Source of the DNA: a virus
IMG/VR virus record: IMGVR_UViG_3300030012_004106
Span: 1 to 33,814 of that record
Direction: 5' to 3' (one strand)
DNA: 33,814 bases
Program-made: the position numbers and the translations under genes
The notes under the pieces: generated by a model
The model's input: the letters and a program-made list of their open reading frames with translations, nothing else
What the model was told of the DNA's origin: nothing
The model's database searches: none
Part shown: positions 1-8,358 of the stretch, piece after piece
How positions within the stretch are numbered: the stretch's first letter is position 1
Layout of the letters: the number at the start of each line of letters is the position of its first letter

Positions 1-1
1 A

Positions 2-199
2 AAGATTATTACTAATACAGAAGATGATGTTTCTGCTGATAGACTAAAAAATGCTGCAGCTACTAAAAAACTAGCTATTTTTGACGCATTTGAAATACTT
101 AACAGAATCCAAGAAGAAGAAAACTTACTCGAGGGTAAAACACCTGAAGAGAGAAAGGAAAAAGTCTTTAAAGGATTCGCAGAAGGTAGATCTAAATAA
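2..199 (+). CDS. Partial gene, C-terminal end of possible small terminase subunit
   Basis: An open frame runs in from the left edge and gives 65 residues before TAA, starting KIITNTEDDVSADRL and ending FKGFAEGRSK. It is charged and clearly helical, with a segment around KKLAIFDAFEILNRIQEEE and an acidic/lysine-rich tail, and it has no membrane segment. The stop TAA shares its last base with the ATG of the large terminase (TAATG), so the two genes are translationally coupled. Position directly upstream of terL and the helical C-terminus suggest a small terminase subunit, the DNA-recognition part of the packaging motor. This is inference from position: the N-terminal DNA-binding part lies outside the window and no diagnostic motif is visible. 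It could equally be another small head or DNA-binding protein. Confidence 0.6.
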   Translation, partial: KIITNTEDDVSADRLKNAAATKKLAIFDAFEILNRIQEEENLLEGKTPEERKEKVFKGFAEGRSK

Positions 200-2406
200 T
201 GTACAATCAAAGTTTAGTTAAGGTTATAGAACCTATAAAAAAAACAACAATAACACGTTTAAATCGTAAAAAAAAATGGGAATATGGATACAATAAAGAA
301 CACGATATCATTGTTATATCAAAAACTGGAAAAATTGGGGAAATACTTGAGATCCAAAATTTGCGCATTGCTTTGCCAATGTTGCCAGTGCACGTGCACA
401 CAAGCGAAGTAAATAAGTGGCAAAAAATAAAATATCCAAAAGAATTAAATAGATTAAAAAACATATTTGATTGGAGATCATACCCTGAAGAGCAAAAAGA
501 TAAATGGTATGATTATATAGACGAAGAGTTTAAACGAAGAGACGAAGGCTTTTGGTTTATGAATAATAGTAAACCAACATACATAACAGGTACACATTAC
601 ATGTATTTACAATGGAGTAAAATAGATGTAGGTGCTCCAGACTTTAGAGAAGCTAATAGATTATTTTATATATTCTGGGAAGCTTGTAAAGCAGATAAAC
701 GATGTTATGGTATGTGTTACCTTAAAAACAGAAGATCAGGTTTTTCGTTTATGTCATCTGCTGAAACAGTTAATTTAGCTACACTAGCGAGTGATAGTAG
801 ATTTGGTATTTTATCTAAAACAGGTAGTGATGCGAAAAAAATGTTTACAGACAAAGTAGTACCAATTAGTATTAATTATCCTTTTTTCTTTAAACCAATA
901 CAAGACGGTATGGACCGTCCTAAAACAGAGTTAGCATATAGGGTACCAGCAAGTAAATTTACAAGAAAAAAAATTACTGCCAACGAGCAAGTTGAAGAGC
1001 TTGAAGGTTTAGATACAACTATTGACTGGAAAAACACAGGTGACAATAGTTATGATGGTGAAAAGCTAAACTTATTAGTACATGATGAAAGTGGTAAGTG
1101 GGAAAGACCTGACAATATATTAAATAACTGGCGAGTTACAAAAACATGTTTACGATTAGGTAGTAGAATTATAGGTAAATGTATGATGGGCTCGACTTCA
1201 AACGCATTAGATAAAGGTGGAGAAAACTTTAAAAAACTATACAACAACTCAGATGTCACTAAGCGAAATAGAAATGGTCAAACAAGATCTGGTTTATACT
1301 CTTTGTTTATCCCAATGGAATGGAACTACGAAGGATTTATTGACGAGTATGGAGTTCCAGTATTCACTACTCCTAGTGTCGACGTGTTTGCCCCAGACGG
1401 TGAACTAATAGATATAGGTGTAATAGATCATTGGGAAAACGAAGCTGATGGTTTAAAAAAAGATCAAGATGCTTTAAACGAGTTTTATAGACAATTTCCA
1501 AGAACTACTGAGCACGCGTTTAGAGATGAAACAAAAAATAGTATATTTAATTTAGCAAAAATATACGAGCAAATAGATTACAACGAAGGCGTTTTACCTA
1601 CAATGACTACTGGTAATTTTCAGTGGATAAATGGTAAAAAAGATACTCAAGTAATATTCTATCCAGATTCAAACGGTAGATTTAACATTAGCTGGACGCC
1701 TAGTCAAGCTTTACAAAATAAAATTATAATTAAAAACGGTATAAAATACCCTGGTAACGAGCATATGGGGTCTTTTGGATGTGACTCATATGACATATCA
1801 GGGACCGTAGATGGTCAAGGTTCTAAAGGTGCTTTGCATGGTCTAACTAAGTTTAGTATGGAGGACGCTCCAGCAAATACATTTTTCTTAGAATACTTGT
1901 CTCGGCCACCTACGGCAGAAATATTCTTTGAAGATGTATTGATGGCATTGGTTTTTTATGGCATGCCAATACTTGCAGAGAATAACAAACCTCGACTTTT
2001 ATACTATTTAAGACGTAGAGGTTACAGAGGTTTTAGTATGAACAGACCAGATAAAGTTTGGAATAAACTATCTGTAGCTGAAAAAGAAATAGGAGGTATA
2101 CCTAACACAAGCGAAGACATAAAGCAAGCCCACGCTGCTGCTATTGAGATGTATATACAAGACCACGTTGGTCATAAAGGTGACGGTGTTTATGGTAACA
2201 TATGTTTTAATAAAACCTTAAATGATTGGAGTCGTTTTGATATAAACAGAAGAACAAAATATGATGCTACTATAAGTAGTGGTTTAGCTATAATGGCAAA
2301 CAATAAACATTTATACAGACCAAACGCTACCATTAAAAAACCAAAATTAAACATAAATATTTCCAAGTATTCAAATACTGGAACAAATTCACAAATAATA
2401 AAATAA
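199..2406 (+). CDS. terL: Terminase large subunit (packaging ATPase-nuclease)
   Basis: This is the motor that translocates and cuts phage DNA at the portal. The ATPase part shows a degenerate Walker A at residues 175-183 (LKNRRSGFS; Arg-rich, without the usual GK[ST]) and a Walker B at about 292-297 (LLVHDE). The C-terminal RNase H-like nuclease is visible as FGCDSYD (D529), then an acidic residue in PILAENNK (E594), and a third acid probably in SEDIKQAHAAA (D640). The N-terminal segment TYITGTHYMYLQWSK is of a kind I associate with TerL proteins of crAss-like and marine Bacteroidota phages. At 735 residues it is longer than T4- or lambda-type TerL but in the range remembered for crAss-like TerL. 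The start is fixed by the one-base overlap with the previous gene, and the portal gene begins one base after its stop. Assignment to TerL is strong; family placement is moderate. Confidence 0.93.
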   Translation: MYNQSLVKVIEPIKKTTITRLNRKKKWEYGYNKEHDIIVISKTGKIGEILEIQNLRIALPMLPVHVHTSEVNKWQKIKYPKELNRLKNIFDWRSYPEEQKDKWYDYIDEEFKRRDEGFWFMNNSKPTYITGTHYMYLQWSKIDVGAPDFREANRLFYIFWEACKADKRCYGMCYLKNRRSGFSFMSSAETVNLATLASDSRFGILSKTGSDAKKMFTDKVVPISINYPFFFKPIQDGMDRPKTELAYRVPASKFTRKKITANEQVEELEGLDTTIDWKNTGDNSYDGEKLNLLVHDESGKWERPDNILNNWRVTKTCLRLGSRIIGKCMMGSTSNALDKGGENFKKLYNNSDVTKRNRNGQTRSGLYSLFIPMEWNYEGFIDEYGVPVFTTPSVDVFAPDGELIDIGVIDHWENEADGLKKDQDALNEFYRQFPRTTEHAFRDETKNSIFNLAKIYEQIDYNEGVLPTMTTGNFQWINGKKDTQVIFYPDSNGRFNISWTPSQALQNKIIIKNGIKYPGNEHMGSFGCDSYDISGTVDGQGSKGALHGLTKFSMEDAPANTFFLEYLSRPPTAEIFFEDVLMALVFYGMPILAENNKPRLLYYLRRRGYRGFSMNRPDKVWNKLSVAEKEIGGIPNTSEDIKQAHAAAIEMYIQDHVGHKGDGVYGNICFNKTLNDWSRFDINRRTKYDATISSGLAIMANNKHLYRPNATIKKPKLNINISKYSNTGTNSQIIK

Positions 2407-2407
2407 T

Positions 2408-4822
2408 ATGGCATATTCTAATAGTTATTTTCCTAAACAAACTGTAAGCGATGCAGAAAAGCTTAGCTATGATTACGGTTTAAAAGTAGCTAAAGCTATA
2501 GAAACTGAATGGTTTAATGATGATAGAAATAATAATAGATATAGAAATAACTATAATAACTTTCATAATCTAAGATTATATGCTAGAGGCGAACAATCAA
2601 TACAAAAATACAAAGATGAATTATCTATAAATGGTGATTTGTCTTATTTAAATTTAGACTGGACACCTGTTCCAATTATACCTAAGTTTGTAGATATTGT
2701 AGTTAACGGTATATCAGAAAGACTGTACGACGTAAAAGCTTATTCTCAATCACCTAATGGTGTAGATAAAAGAACAAACTACATGGAGTCATTGTTGGCT
2801 GACATGCAATTAAGAGAGTTTGATGAAGAAAACTTTGCAGCTTTTGGTATAGATTCTAGACAAACTACAGATATTGATTTACCAGAAACTAATGAAGAAC
2901 TACAGTTGCATATGCAACTTAATTATAAACAAGCTGTAGAGTTAGCAGAAGAGCAAGCTATAAATACTCTTTTTGATGGCAACAACTACGACTTAATACA
3001 AAAAAGATTTTATTATGATTTAGCAGTGCTAGGTATTGGTGCTGTCAAAACAGACTTTAACACTTCAGAAGGCGTTACAATTAAATATGTTGATCCTGCT
3101 GATTTAGTTTATTCTTATACAGACTCACCTTATTTTGAAGACATATATTACGTTGGTGAAGTAAAAAATATACCTGTTAACGAGCTAGCAAAAGAGTTTC
3201 CTTTTTTAAGTGAAACTGACTTAGAAGATATAATGAACAACAGTTCTTATTATAGAAACAGTAATAGAAGTAGATATAATTCTGACAAAGAAGATAACAA
3301 TAAAATACAAGTTTTATATTTTAATTATAAAACTTATATGAACGAAGTATACAAAGTTAAAGAAACAGGTACTGGGGCAGAAAGAATAATACCTAAAGAT
3401 GATAACTTTAATCCACCTGAAGACAAACAAGGTGAATATTCAAAACTATTAAGATCTATAGAGGTTTTGTATGAAGGCGCTTATATATTAGGTAGTGATA
3501 AACTTTTAAGATGGGAGATGGCTTCAAATATGATAAGACCAAAAAGTAATTACACTAAAGTAAAAATGAACTATGCTATAGTTGCACCGCGTATGTATAA
3601 TGGTAAAATTGAAAGTATAGTTAAACGTATAACTGGTTTTGCTGATATGATACAGCTTACTCATTTAAAGTTACAACAAGTTATGTCTAGACTAATACCT
3701 GATGGTGTTTATTTAGACGCAGATGGTTTAGCTGAAATAGATTTAGGTAATGGAACTAATTATAATCCACAAGAAGCTTTAAATATGTTTTTCCAAACTG
3801 GTTCTGTAATTGGTAGATCATTTACAAGTGAAGGTGATATGAACCCTGGTAAAGTACCAATACAAGAAATAAACACTAATAATGGTGGTGCTAAAATGCA
3901 AAGCTTAATAGGTACGTATAATTATTATTTACAAATGATAAGAGACACTACAGGTTTAAATGAAGCTAGAGATGGTAGCATGCCAGATAAAAACGCTTTA
4001 GTTGGTGTACAAAAATTAGCTGCTGCAAATAGTAATACTGCTACTAGACATATACTAAACTCCGGTTTGTTTTTAACTTCTCAAATAGCAGAGTTATTAT
4101 CTCTTAGAATATCTGATATTATAGAATATTCTCCTACAAAAGAAGCTTTTATTGAATCAATGGGTGTTCACAATGTAGCTACATTAGAAGAAATGTCTAA
4201 CTTGCATTTGTATGACTTTGGTATATTTATAGAGCTACAGCCAGATGAAGAAGAAAAAGCAAGACTTGAAAACAATATTCAAATGGCTATACAACAAAAA
4301 AGTATAGACTTAGAAGATGCTATTGATATTAGAGAAATAAAAAATATAAAATTAGCTAATCAAGTTTTAAAAATAAGAAGACAAAAGAAAATAGATAGAG
4401 ATAGACAAATGCAGCTTGAAAATATACAAGCTCAAACGCAGTCTAATACACAAGCAGCTCAAGCTGCAGCGCAGGTTGAACTTCAAAAAGAACAAGCCTT
4501 AACTCAGTCTAAAATACAGCTAGAACAAGCTAAAGCTGAACTTGAAAATCAAAAAATGATGGCTGAAGCTGAACTTAAAAAACAACTTATGGGTCTAGAG
4601 TTTCAATACAATATGCAGCTTAAAGGTGTTGAATCACAAGTGTTAAAAGATAGAGAAAAACAAAAAGAAGATCGTAAAGACGAAAGAACAAAAATACAAG
4701 CTACTCAACAAAGTGAGATGATAGAGCAAAGAAAAAGTGGAAAACCACCTAAAAACTTTGAGTCTGCAGGTAATGATATAATGGGAGGTGGCTTTAATCT
4801 AGAGTCTTTTGAACCTAGATAA
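2408..4822 (+). CDS. Portal protein
   Basis: This is the probable portal subunit, the dodecameric ring at the capsid vertex through which DNA enters and leaves. The N-terminal part contains YLNLDWTPVPIIPKFVDIVV (about residues 78-97), a pattern I recognise from portals of crAss-like phages. The middle part includes GTYNYYLQMIRDTTGLNEAR and DKNALVGVQKLAA, typical of the portal stem and clip region. From about residue 610 the chain starts with QPDEEEKARLENN. It then becomes a long Gln/Ala/Lys/Glu-rich coiled coil to about residue 775, which would form the barrel projecting into the capsid. The length of 804 residues and the position between terL and the scaffold/capsid pair agree with a portal. 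The gene follows terL by one base and starts at AATAATATGGC without a Shine-Dalgarno sequence. The function call is well supported by context; I could not verify homology. Confidence 0.85.
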   Translation: MAYSNSYFPKQTVSDAEKLSYDYGLKVAKAIETEWFNDDRNNNRYRNNYNNFHNLRLYARGEQSIQKYKDELSINGDLSYLNLDWTPVPIIPKFVDIVVNGISERLYDVKAYSQSPNGVDKRTNYMESLLADMQLREFDEENFAAFGIDSRQTTDIDLPETNEELQLHMQLNYKQAVELAEEQAINTLFDGNNYDLIQKRFYYDLAVLGIGAVKTDFNTSEGVTIKYVDPADLVYSYTDSPYFEDIYYVGEVKNIPVNELAKEFPFLSETDLEDIMNNSSYYRNSNRSRYNSDKEDNNKIQVLYFNYKTYMNEVYKVKETGTGAERIIPKDDNFNPPEDKQGEYSKLLRSIEVLYEGAYILGSDKLLRWEMASNMIRPKSNYTKVKMNYAIVAPRMYNGKIESIVKRITGFADMIQLTHLKLQQVMSRLIPDGVYLDADGLAEIDLGNGTNYNPQEALNMFFQTGSVIGRSFTSEGDMNPGKVPIQEINTNNGGAKMQSLIGTYNYYLQMIRDTTGLNEARDGSMPDKNALVGVQKLAAANSNTATRHILNSGLFLTSQIAELLSLRISDIIEYSPTKEAFIESMGVHNVATLEEMSNLHLYDFGIFIELQPDEEEKARLENNIQMAIQQKSIDLEDAIDIREIKNIKLANQVLKIRRQKKIDRDRQMQLENIQAQTQSNTQAAQAAAQVELQKEQALTQSKIQLEQAKAELENQKMMAEAELKKQLMGLEFQYNMQLKGVESQVLKDREKQKEDRKDERTKIQATQQSEMIEQRKSGKPPKNFESAGNDIMGGGFNLESFEPR

Positions 4823-4838
4823 ATTTATTAATTATTAT

Positions 4839-4849
4839 TATATTATATT
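4839..4849 (+). promoter_or_regulatory. A/T-only translation leader of the scaffold gene
   Basis: The eleven bases TATATTATATT lie directly before the ATG at 4850. The identical eleven bases precede the ATG at 7541. There is no purine-rich ribosome-binding site. Such A/T-only leaders fit Bacteroidota translation, which depends little on Shine-Dalgarno pairing. Whether the repeat has a specific function or only reflects base composition cannot be told from sequence. Confidence 0.4.
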
Positions 4850-6043
4850 ATGGAAGAAAAAAATGAAAATGTAGTTGAAGAAACTACACAAGAAAACGTT
4901 ACTAAAGTTAAAGTTGAAGAAAAAAAACAAGATGATAACGTTATAAAAGTAAATTTAGATAAACCAGTAAAAAAAGAAGAAGATGCCACTAAGAAGCAAA
5001 GCACAGATGAGGTACCTGTTCGCGACGGATCCGAAGCTAGCGAAAAAGTTCGTGAAGAAGACGAGAAAAAACCTGAAGAGTCTACCGAACAAAGTGAAGA
5101 GAAAAAAGAAGAAGTAGTACTAGAAGAAATAACTGAAGATTCAACTGAAGAAGAAGTTACTGAAGTAGAAGAAAAAGTTGAAGAAGCTGTTGCTAAAGCT
5201 GAAGAAACAGGCGAGCCACTTCCTGAAAATATCCAAAAGCTAATGGATTTTATGAATGAAACTGGTGGTGATATAAACGATTATGTAAAACTTAATCAAG
5301 ATTACAGTAAGTTGAATGATAATGACGTTGTGTTTGAATACTATAAACAAACAAAACCACATTTAACTAATGACGAAATAAATTTCTTAATGGAAGATAC
5401 TTTTAAAGTAGACGAAGAAGAAGATACTGATAGAGAAATACGAAGAAAAAAACTAGCGTTTAAAGAGCAAGTTGCCAGCGCTAGAAGCCACTTGGACAGG
5501 CAAAAGTCCAAATACTATGAAGAAATTAAAGCTGGAAGTAAACTTACAAAAGAACAACAAAAAGCTATGGATTTCTTTAATAGATATAACAAAGAGTCAG
5601 AAGCAAATCAAAAAATAGTTAAAAAGAACTCTGATATTTTTACACAAAAAACTAATCAAGTTTTTAACGACAAGTTCAAAGGTTTTGAATATAACGTCGG
5701 TGATAAAAAATTTAGGTTTAACGTAAACAATGCTGAAGAAGTTAAAAATACTCAAAGCGACATAAATAATTTTACTAAAAAGTTTTTAGATAAAAATTCT
5801 ACATTGTCAGATGCTAAAGGTTATCATAAATCACTTTTTACAGCAATGAATGCTGATGCTATTGCAAAACACTTTTATGAACAAGGAAAAGCTGACGCTG
5901 TTAAAGATAGTGTTACTAAAGCTAAAAACATTAATATGAACCCAAGACAAGCTCATGGAGAAGTTAATGTTGGAGGTATGAAAGTAAAAGTTTTAGGTAA
6001 TAATTCTTCTGATTTTAAGTTTAAAATTAAAAATAACAAATAA
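4850..6043 (+). CDS. Acidic scaffold-like head assembly protein
   Basis: This 397-residue protein lies between portal and major capsid protein, the usual place of a scaffold gene. Residues 1 to about 115 are extremely Glu/Lys/Val/Thr-rich and probably disordered. The body starts near ENIQKLMDFMNETGGDINDY (about 124-143), continues through DYSKLNDNDVVFEYYKQTKP, and is helical and charged, including RRKKLAFKEQVASARSHLDR. There is no catalytic motif and no membrane segment. This composition, a disordered acidic arm plus a coiled-coil core, matches phage scaffolds that template the capsid and then leave or are degraded. No protease gene lies beside it, so exit would not need a locally encoded protease. 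The stretch at 5011-5041 has a base composition unlike its surroundings. Homologues occur, as far as I recall, beside capsid genes of marine phages. The function is inferred from position and composition. Confidence 0.7.
   Translation: MEEKNENVVEETTQENVTKVKVEEKKQDDNVIKVNLDKPVKKEEDATKKQSTDEVPVRDGSEASEKVREEDEKKPEESTEQSEEKKEEVVLEEITEDSTEEEVTEVEEKVEEAVAKAEETGEPLPENIQKLMDFMNETGGDINDYVKLNQDYSKLNDNDVVFEYYKQTKPHLTNDEINFLMEDTFKVDEEEDTDREIRRKKLAFKEQVASARSHLDRQKSKYYEEIKAGSKLTKEQQKAMDFFNRYNKESEANQKIVKKNSDIFTQKTNQVFNDKFKGFEYNVGDKKFRFNVNNAEEVKNTQSDINNFTKKFLDKNSTLSDAKGYHKSLFTAMNADAIAKHFYEQGKADAVKDSVTKAKNINMNPRQAHGEVNVGGMKVKVLGNNSSDFKFKIKNNK
5011..5041. other. Cluster of four six-base palindromes inside the scaffold gene
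   Basis: Within 31 bases lie GGTACC (5011-5016), TCGCGA (5020-5025), GGATCC (5027-5032) and GCTAGC (5036-5041). The local codons (CGC, GGA, TCC, AGC) are more GC-rich than the flanking AAA/GAA-rich linker. The segment encodes part of the disordered acidic arm (EVPVRDGSEASEK). It may be chance in a fast-changing linker or a recently acquired patch. It resembles a cloning linker, but the reading frame is intact and nothing else looks vector-like. Confidence 0.5.
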
Positions 6044-6063
6044 CAATTTAAAATTACAAAATT

Positions 6064-7521
6064 ATGGCAATTACTCCTGGTGGTAATTTAAATAGCGTAC
6101 CTTCTGCAACGCAGAAAACGTTATCAACAAATTACCTAGATTTAAACGTAAGCGGTGGATGGGCACAACAATACCTACCAGAGCTAATGGAAAAAGAAGC
6201 TGAGGTTTTTGGACCTCGTACAATTTCTGGTTTCCTTGCTCAAGTTGGAGCTGAAGAAGCATCGCAATCAGATCAAATTATTTGGTCAGAACAAGGTAGG
6301 TTACATTTTTCTTACAAAGGTAAGTTAACTAATGATGATACCTTTTTAATACAAGCTGATATTGATGAGGCTGCTAATATTACAGCTGGTCTTGATACTG
6401 CTCATGGTGTTAGAGAAAATGACACTGTTATTGTGTCTAACGCTAATGGTGTAGTTAAAGCAATGGTTACAGCTATCACTAACAACGATGAATTAACTTT
6501 AGCTGCTTATGATGGTTCTACTATTTCTCAGTTAAATACTAATTTAACTACTACTATATTAGTTTATGGTAATGAGTTTGCTAAAGGTACTGGTTACGAA
6601 GCTGGTAATGCAACTTTTGAAGGTACTAGAAAAGCTCACGAGCCTCAGTTCAAAACTTTTGCTAACAAACCAATAATCATGAAAGATTACTACGAAGTAT
6701 CAGGATCTGATGCGTCTAGAATTGGTTGGGTTGAAGTTTCTACTGAGTCTGGTCAGTCAGGTTACTTATGGTACTTAAAAGCTGAGGCTGATACAAGAGC
6801 TCGTTTTACTGATTATATTGAAATGGCTATGTTAGAATCTGAAATAGTTGGTGATTCTACTAGTAACTACGGTGGTGGTTTATCTGCAACTGCAAACGCT
6901 GTTGACGCTCACTTAGGTCACAACGGTAGCGTTGTAGGTACACAAGGTTTATTCGCTGCTATAGAAGAAAGAGGTAATGTGACTTCTGGTGTTACTGGTG
7001 TTAACGCTGCTACTGACTTAGCTGAGTTCGATGCGATTTTAGCTGAGTTTGATAAGCAAGGTGCTATTGAAGAATACATGATGTTTGTTAACAGAGGAAC
7101 TAGTTTAGCTATTGACGATATGTTAGCTTCAATGAATTCTTACGGAGCTGGTGGTACTTCTTATGGCGTGTTTAATAACTCTGAAGATATGGCATTAAAT
7201 TTAGGTTTTACTGGTTTCAGAAGAGGTTCTTATGACTTCTACAAGTCTGACTTCAGATACTTAAATGACAAAGCTACTAGAGGTGGTATTAATGATGCGG
7301 CTGGTAGTGGTGCTATTAGAGGTGTTATGATTCCTGCTGGTACTTCTTCAGTTTATGACCAACAAGTTGGACAAAGCATGAAAAGACCTTTCTTACACGT
7401 AAGATATAGAGCTTCACAAACTGATGACCGAAGAATGAAAACTTGGGTTACTGGTTCTGTTGGTGCTGCTACATCATTTTTAAAAGACCGGGGCTTCGGC
7501 CTCGGCCTTTTATTTTATTAA
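6064..7521 (+). CDS. Major capsid protein (HK97-like fold expected)
   Basis: This 485-residue protein follows the scaffold gene and has the features of a tailed-phage major capsid protein. The N-arm is MAITPGGNLNSVPSATQK, followed by YLPELMEKEAEVFGPRTISG and FLAQVGAEEASQSDQIIW (around residues 38-75). Residues about 90-165 form a beta-rich insertion (GVRENDTVIVSNANGVVK, then AMVTAITNNDELTLAAYDG), probably an exposed insertion domain. The C-terminal half is Gly/Ala/Asp-rich with FANKPIIMKDYYEVSGSDASR and the closing DRGFGLGLLFY. Codon use is cleaner than in the neighbours (many GCT, GGT, ACT), consistent with high expression. The last coding bases also form a strong terminator hairpin. The start ATG sits behind an A/T-only leader. 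Position and style make this call solid, although fold assignment is from family knowledge. Confidence 0.88.
   Translation: MAITPGGNLNSVPSATQKTLSTNYLDLNVSGGWAQQYLPELMEKEAEVFGPRTISGFLAQVGAEEASQSDQIIWSEQGRLHFSYKGKLTNDDTFLIQADIDEAANITAGLDTAHGVRENDTVIVSNANGVVKAMVTAITNNDELTLAAYDGSTISQLNTNLTTTILVYGNEFAKGTGYEAGNATFEGTRKAHEPQFKTFANKPIIMKDYYEVSGSDASRIGWVEVSTESGQSGYLWYLKAEADTRARFTDYIEMAMLESEIVGDSTSNYGGGLSATANAVDAHLGHNGSVVGTQGLFAAIEERGNVTSGVTGVNAATDLAEFDAILAEFDKQGAIEEYMMFVNRGTSLAIDDMLASMNSYGAGGTSYGVFNNSEDMALNLGFTGFRRGSYDFYKSDFRYLNDKATRGGINDAAGSGAIRGVMIPAGTSSVYDQQVGQSMKRPFLHVRYRASQTDDRRMKTWVTGSVGAATSFLKDRGFGLGLLFY
7482..7520 (+). terminator. Intrinsic terminator overlapping the 3' end of the capsid gene, UUCG tetraloop
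   Basis: The stem is AAAAG (7482-7486), an A/C mismatch, then CCGGGGC (7488-7494). The loop is TTCG (7495-7498), followed by GCCTCGG (7499-7505, one G-T wobble), C, and CTTTT (7507-7511). A T-rich tract follows (ATTTTATTAATTTTATT). C(UUCG)G is an exceptionally stable tetraloop, and the hairpin is the most GC-rich spot seen in an otherwise AT-rich window. It is encoded inside the codons for DRGFGLGLL, so the capsid protein C-terminus and the terminator share the same bases. Confidence 0.85.
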
Positions 7522-7529
7522 TTTTATTA

Positions 7530-7540
7530 TATATTATATT
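7530..7540 (+). promoter_or_regulatory. A/T-only translation leader, second copy
   Basis: TATATTATATT directly precedes the ATG at 7541 and is identical to the leader of the gene starting at 4850. No Shine-Dalgarno sequence is present. It also follows the terminator hairpin and may be part of its T-rich tail. Confidence 0.35.
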
Positions 7541-8347
7541 ATGGCAAAAAAACAAAAAACTGAAAAGGTAGAAGTACCTGTTGTTGAAACACCAATTGTT
7601 GAAACACCAAAACTTAAAAAACCTAAATGGGAAGTAAAAGATAGAGTTTATAATTTGAAAAGCAGAAGAAGACCTATATCTTATATGTTAAGAAGTTCTG
7701 GTATATATTATTTTGACGAAGAGAAAGGATATGAAAGAGAACTTAAGTATTGTCAAAACCAAAGAACTCCTTTTGTAGATGAGATGGTAGGCGACCAAAG
7801 ATTAGAGCATATTATTTTTAGAAACGGTAGTTTATTTGTAGAGAAATCAAAAACAACTTTACAAAAATTATTATCTTTATATCATCCGCAAAAAAATAAG
7901 ATATATACGGAATACGAACCTGTAAAAGAAGCTGCTAGCGAAATAGAAGTTTTAGAGTTAGAAGCAGATGCAATAGTTTTAGCTAGAGAAATAGATATTG
8001 ATTTAGCAGAAGCTATTATGCGTGTAGAAAAGGGTTCTGAAGTATCTAAGATGAGTTCTAAAGAACTTAAAAGAGATTTACTAGTATTTGCTCGTAATAA
8101 TCCTGCTTTATTCTTAGAGTTAGCCGCTGATGATAATGTTCAACTTAGAAACTTTGGTATTAAAGCTGTAGAGCTTGGTATCATTAAGTTATCTCAAGAT
8201 CAAAGAAACTTTTTATGGGGATCTAATGATAGACCTTTAATGACAGTACCATTTGACGAGCATCCATACACTGCTTTAGCGCATTGGTTTAAAACTGATG
8301 AAGGTATGGAAATATATGCAAATATAGAAAAACGATTAAACAACTAA
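7541..8347 (+). CDS. Head-associated protein of unknown role
   Basis: This 268-residue soluble protein comes directly after the capsid gene. Residues 1-33 are a Lys/Pro/Glu/Val linker containing a tandem VVETP-IVETP unit. Residues about 34-125 form a mixed region (YNLKSRRRPISYMLRSSGIY, then EKSKTTLQKLLSLYHPQKN). A helical C-terminal region follows, with DLLVFARNNPALFLELAADD, RNFGIKAVELGIIKLSQDQR and PFDEHPYTALAHWFKTDEGM. I remember the C-terminal pattern (LFLELA..DN..LRN.GI) from proteins next to capsid genes in many marine phages, where they are annotated only as hypothetical. The basic N-terminal half could contact DNA or the capsid inner face, but nothing proves this. It lies between two hairpin terminators, so it is likely expressed at a level different from both the capsid gene and the tail genes. 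Confidence 0.8.
   Translation: MAKKQKTEKVEVPVVETPIVETPKLKKPKWEVKDRVYNLKSRRRPISYMLRSSGIYYFDEEKGYERELKYCQNQRTPFVDEMVGDQRLEHIIFRNGSLFVEKSKTTLQKLLSLYHPQKNKIYTEYEPVKEAASEIEVLELEADAIVLAREIDIDLAEAIMRVEKGSEVSKMSSKELKRDLLVFARNNPALFLELAADDNVQLRNFGIKAVELGIIKLSQDQRNFLWGSNDRPLMTVPFDEHPYTALAHWFKTDEGMEIYANIEKRLNN
7580..7609 (+). repeat. Short in-frame tandem repeat, two copies of 15 bases
   Basis: The unit [G/A]TTGTTGAAACACCA occurs twice in succession and encodes VVETP-IVETP in the N-terminal linker of the head-associated protein. Fifteen bases keep the frame, so this looks like slippage or a small duplication in a flexible arm. Confidence 0.75.
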
Positions 8348-8358
8348 TCAAACTGTAG

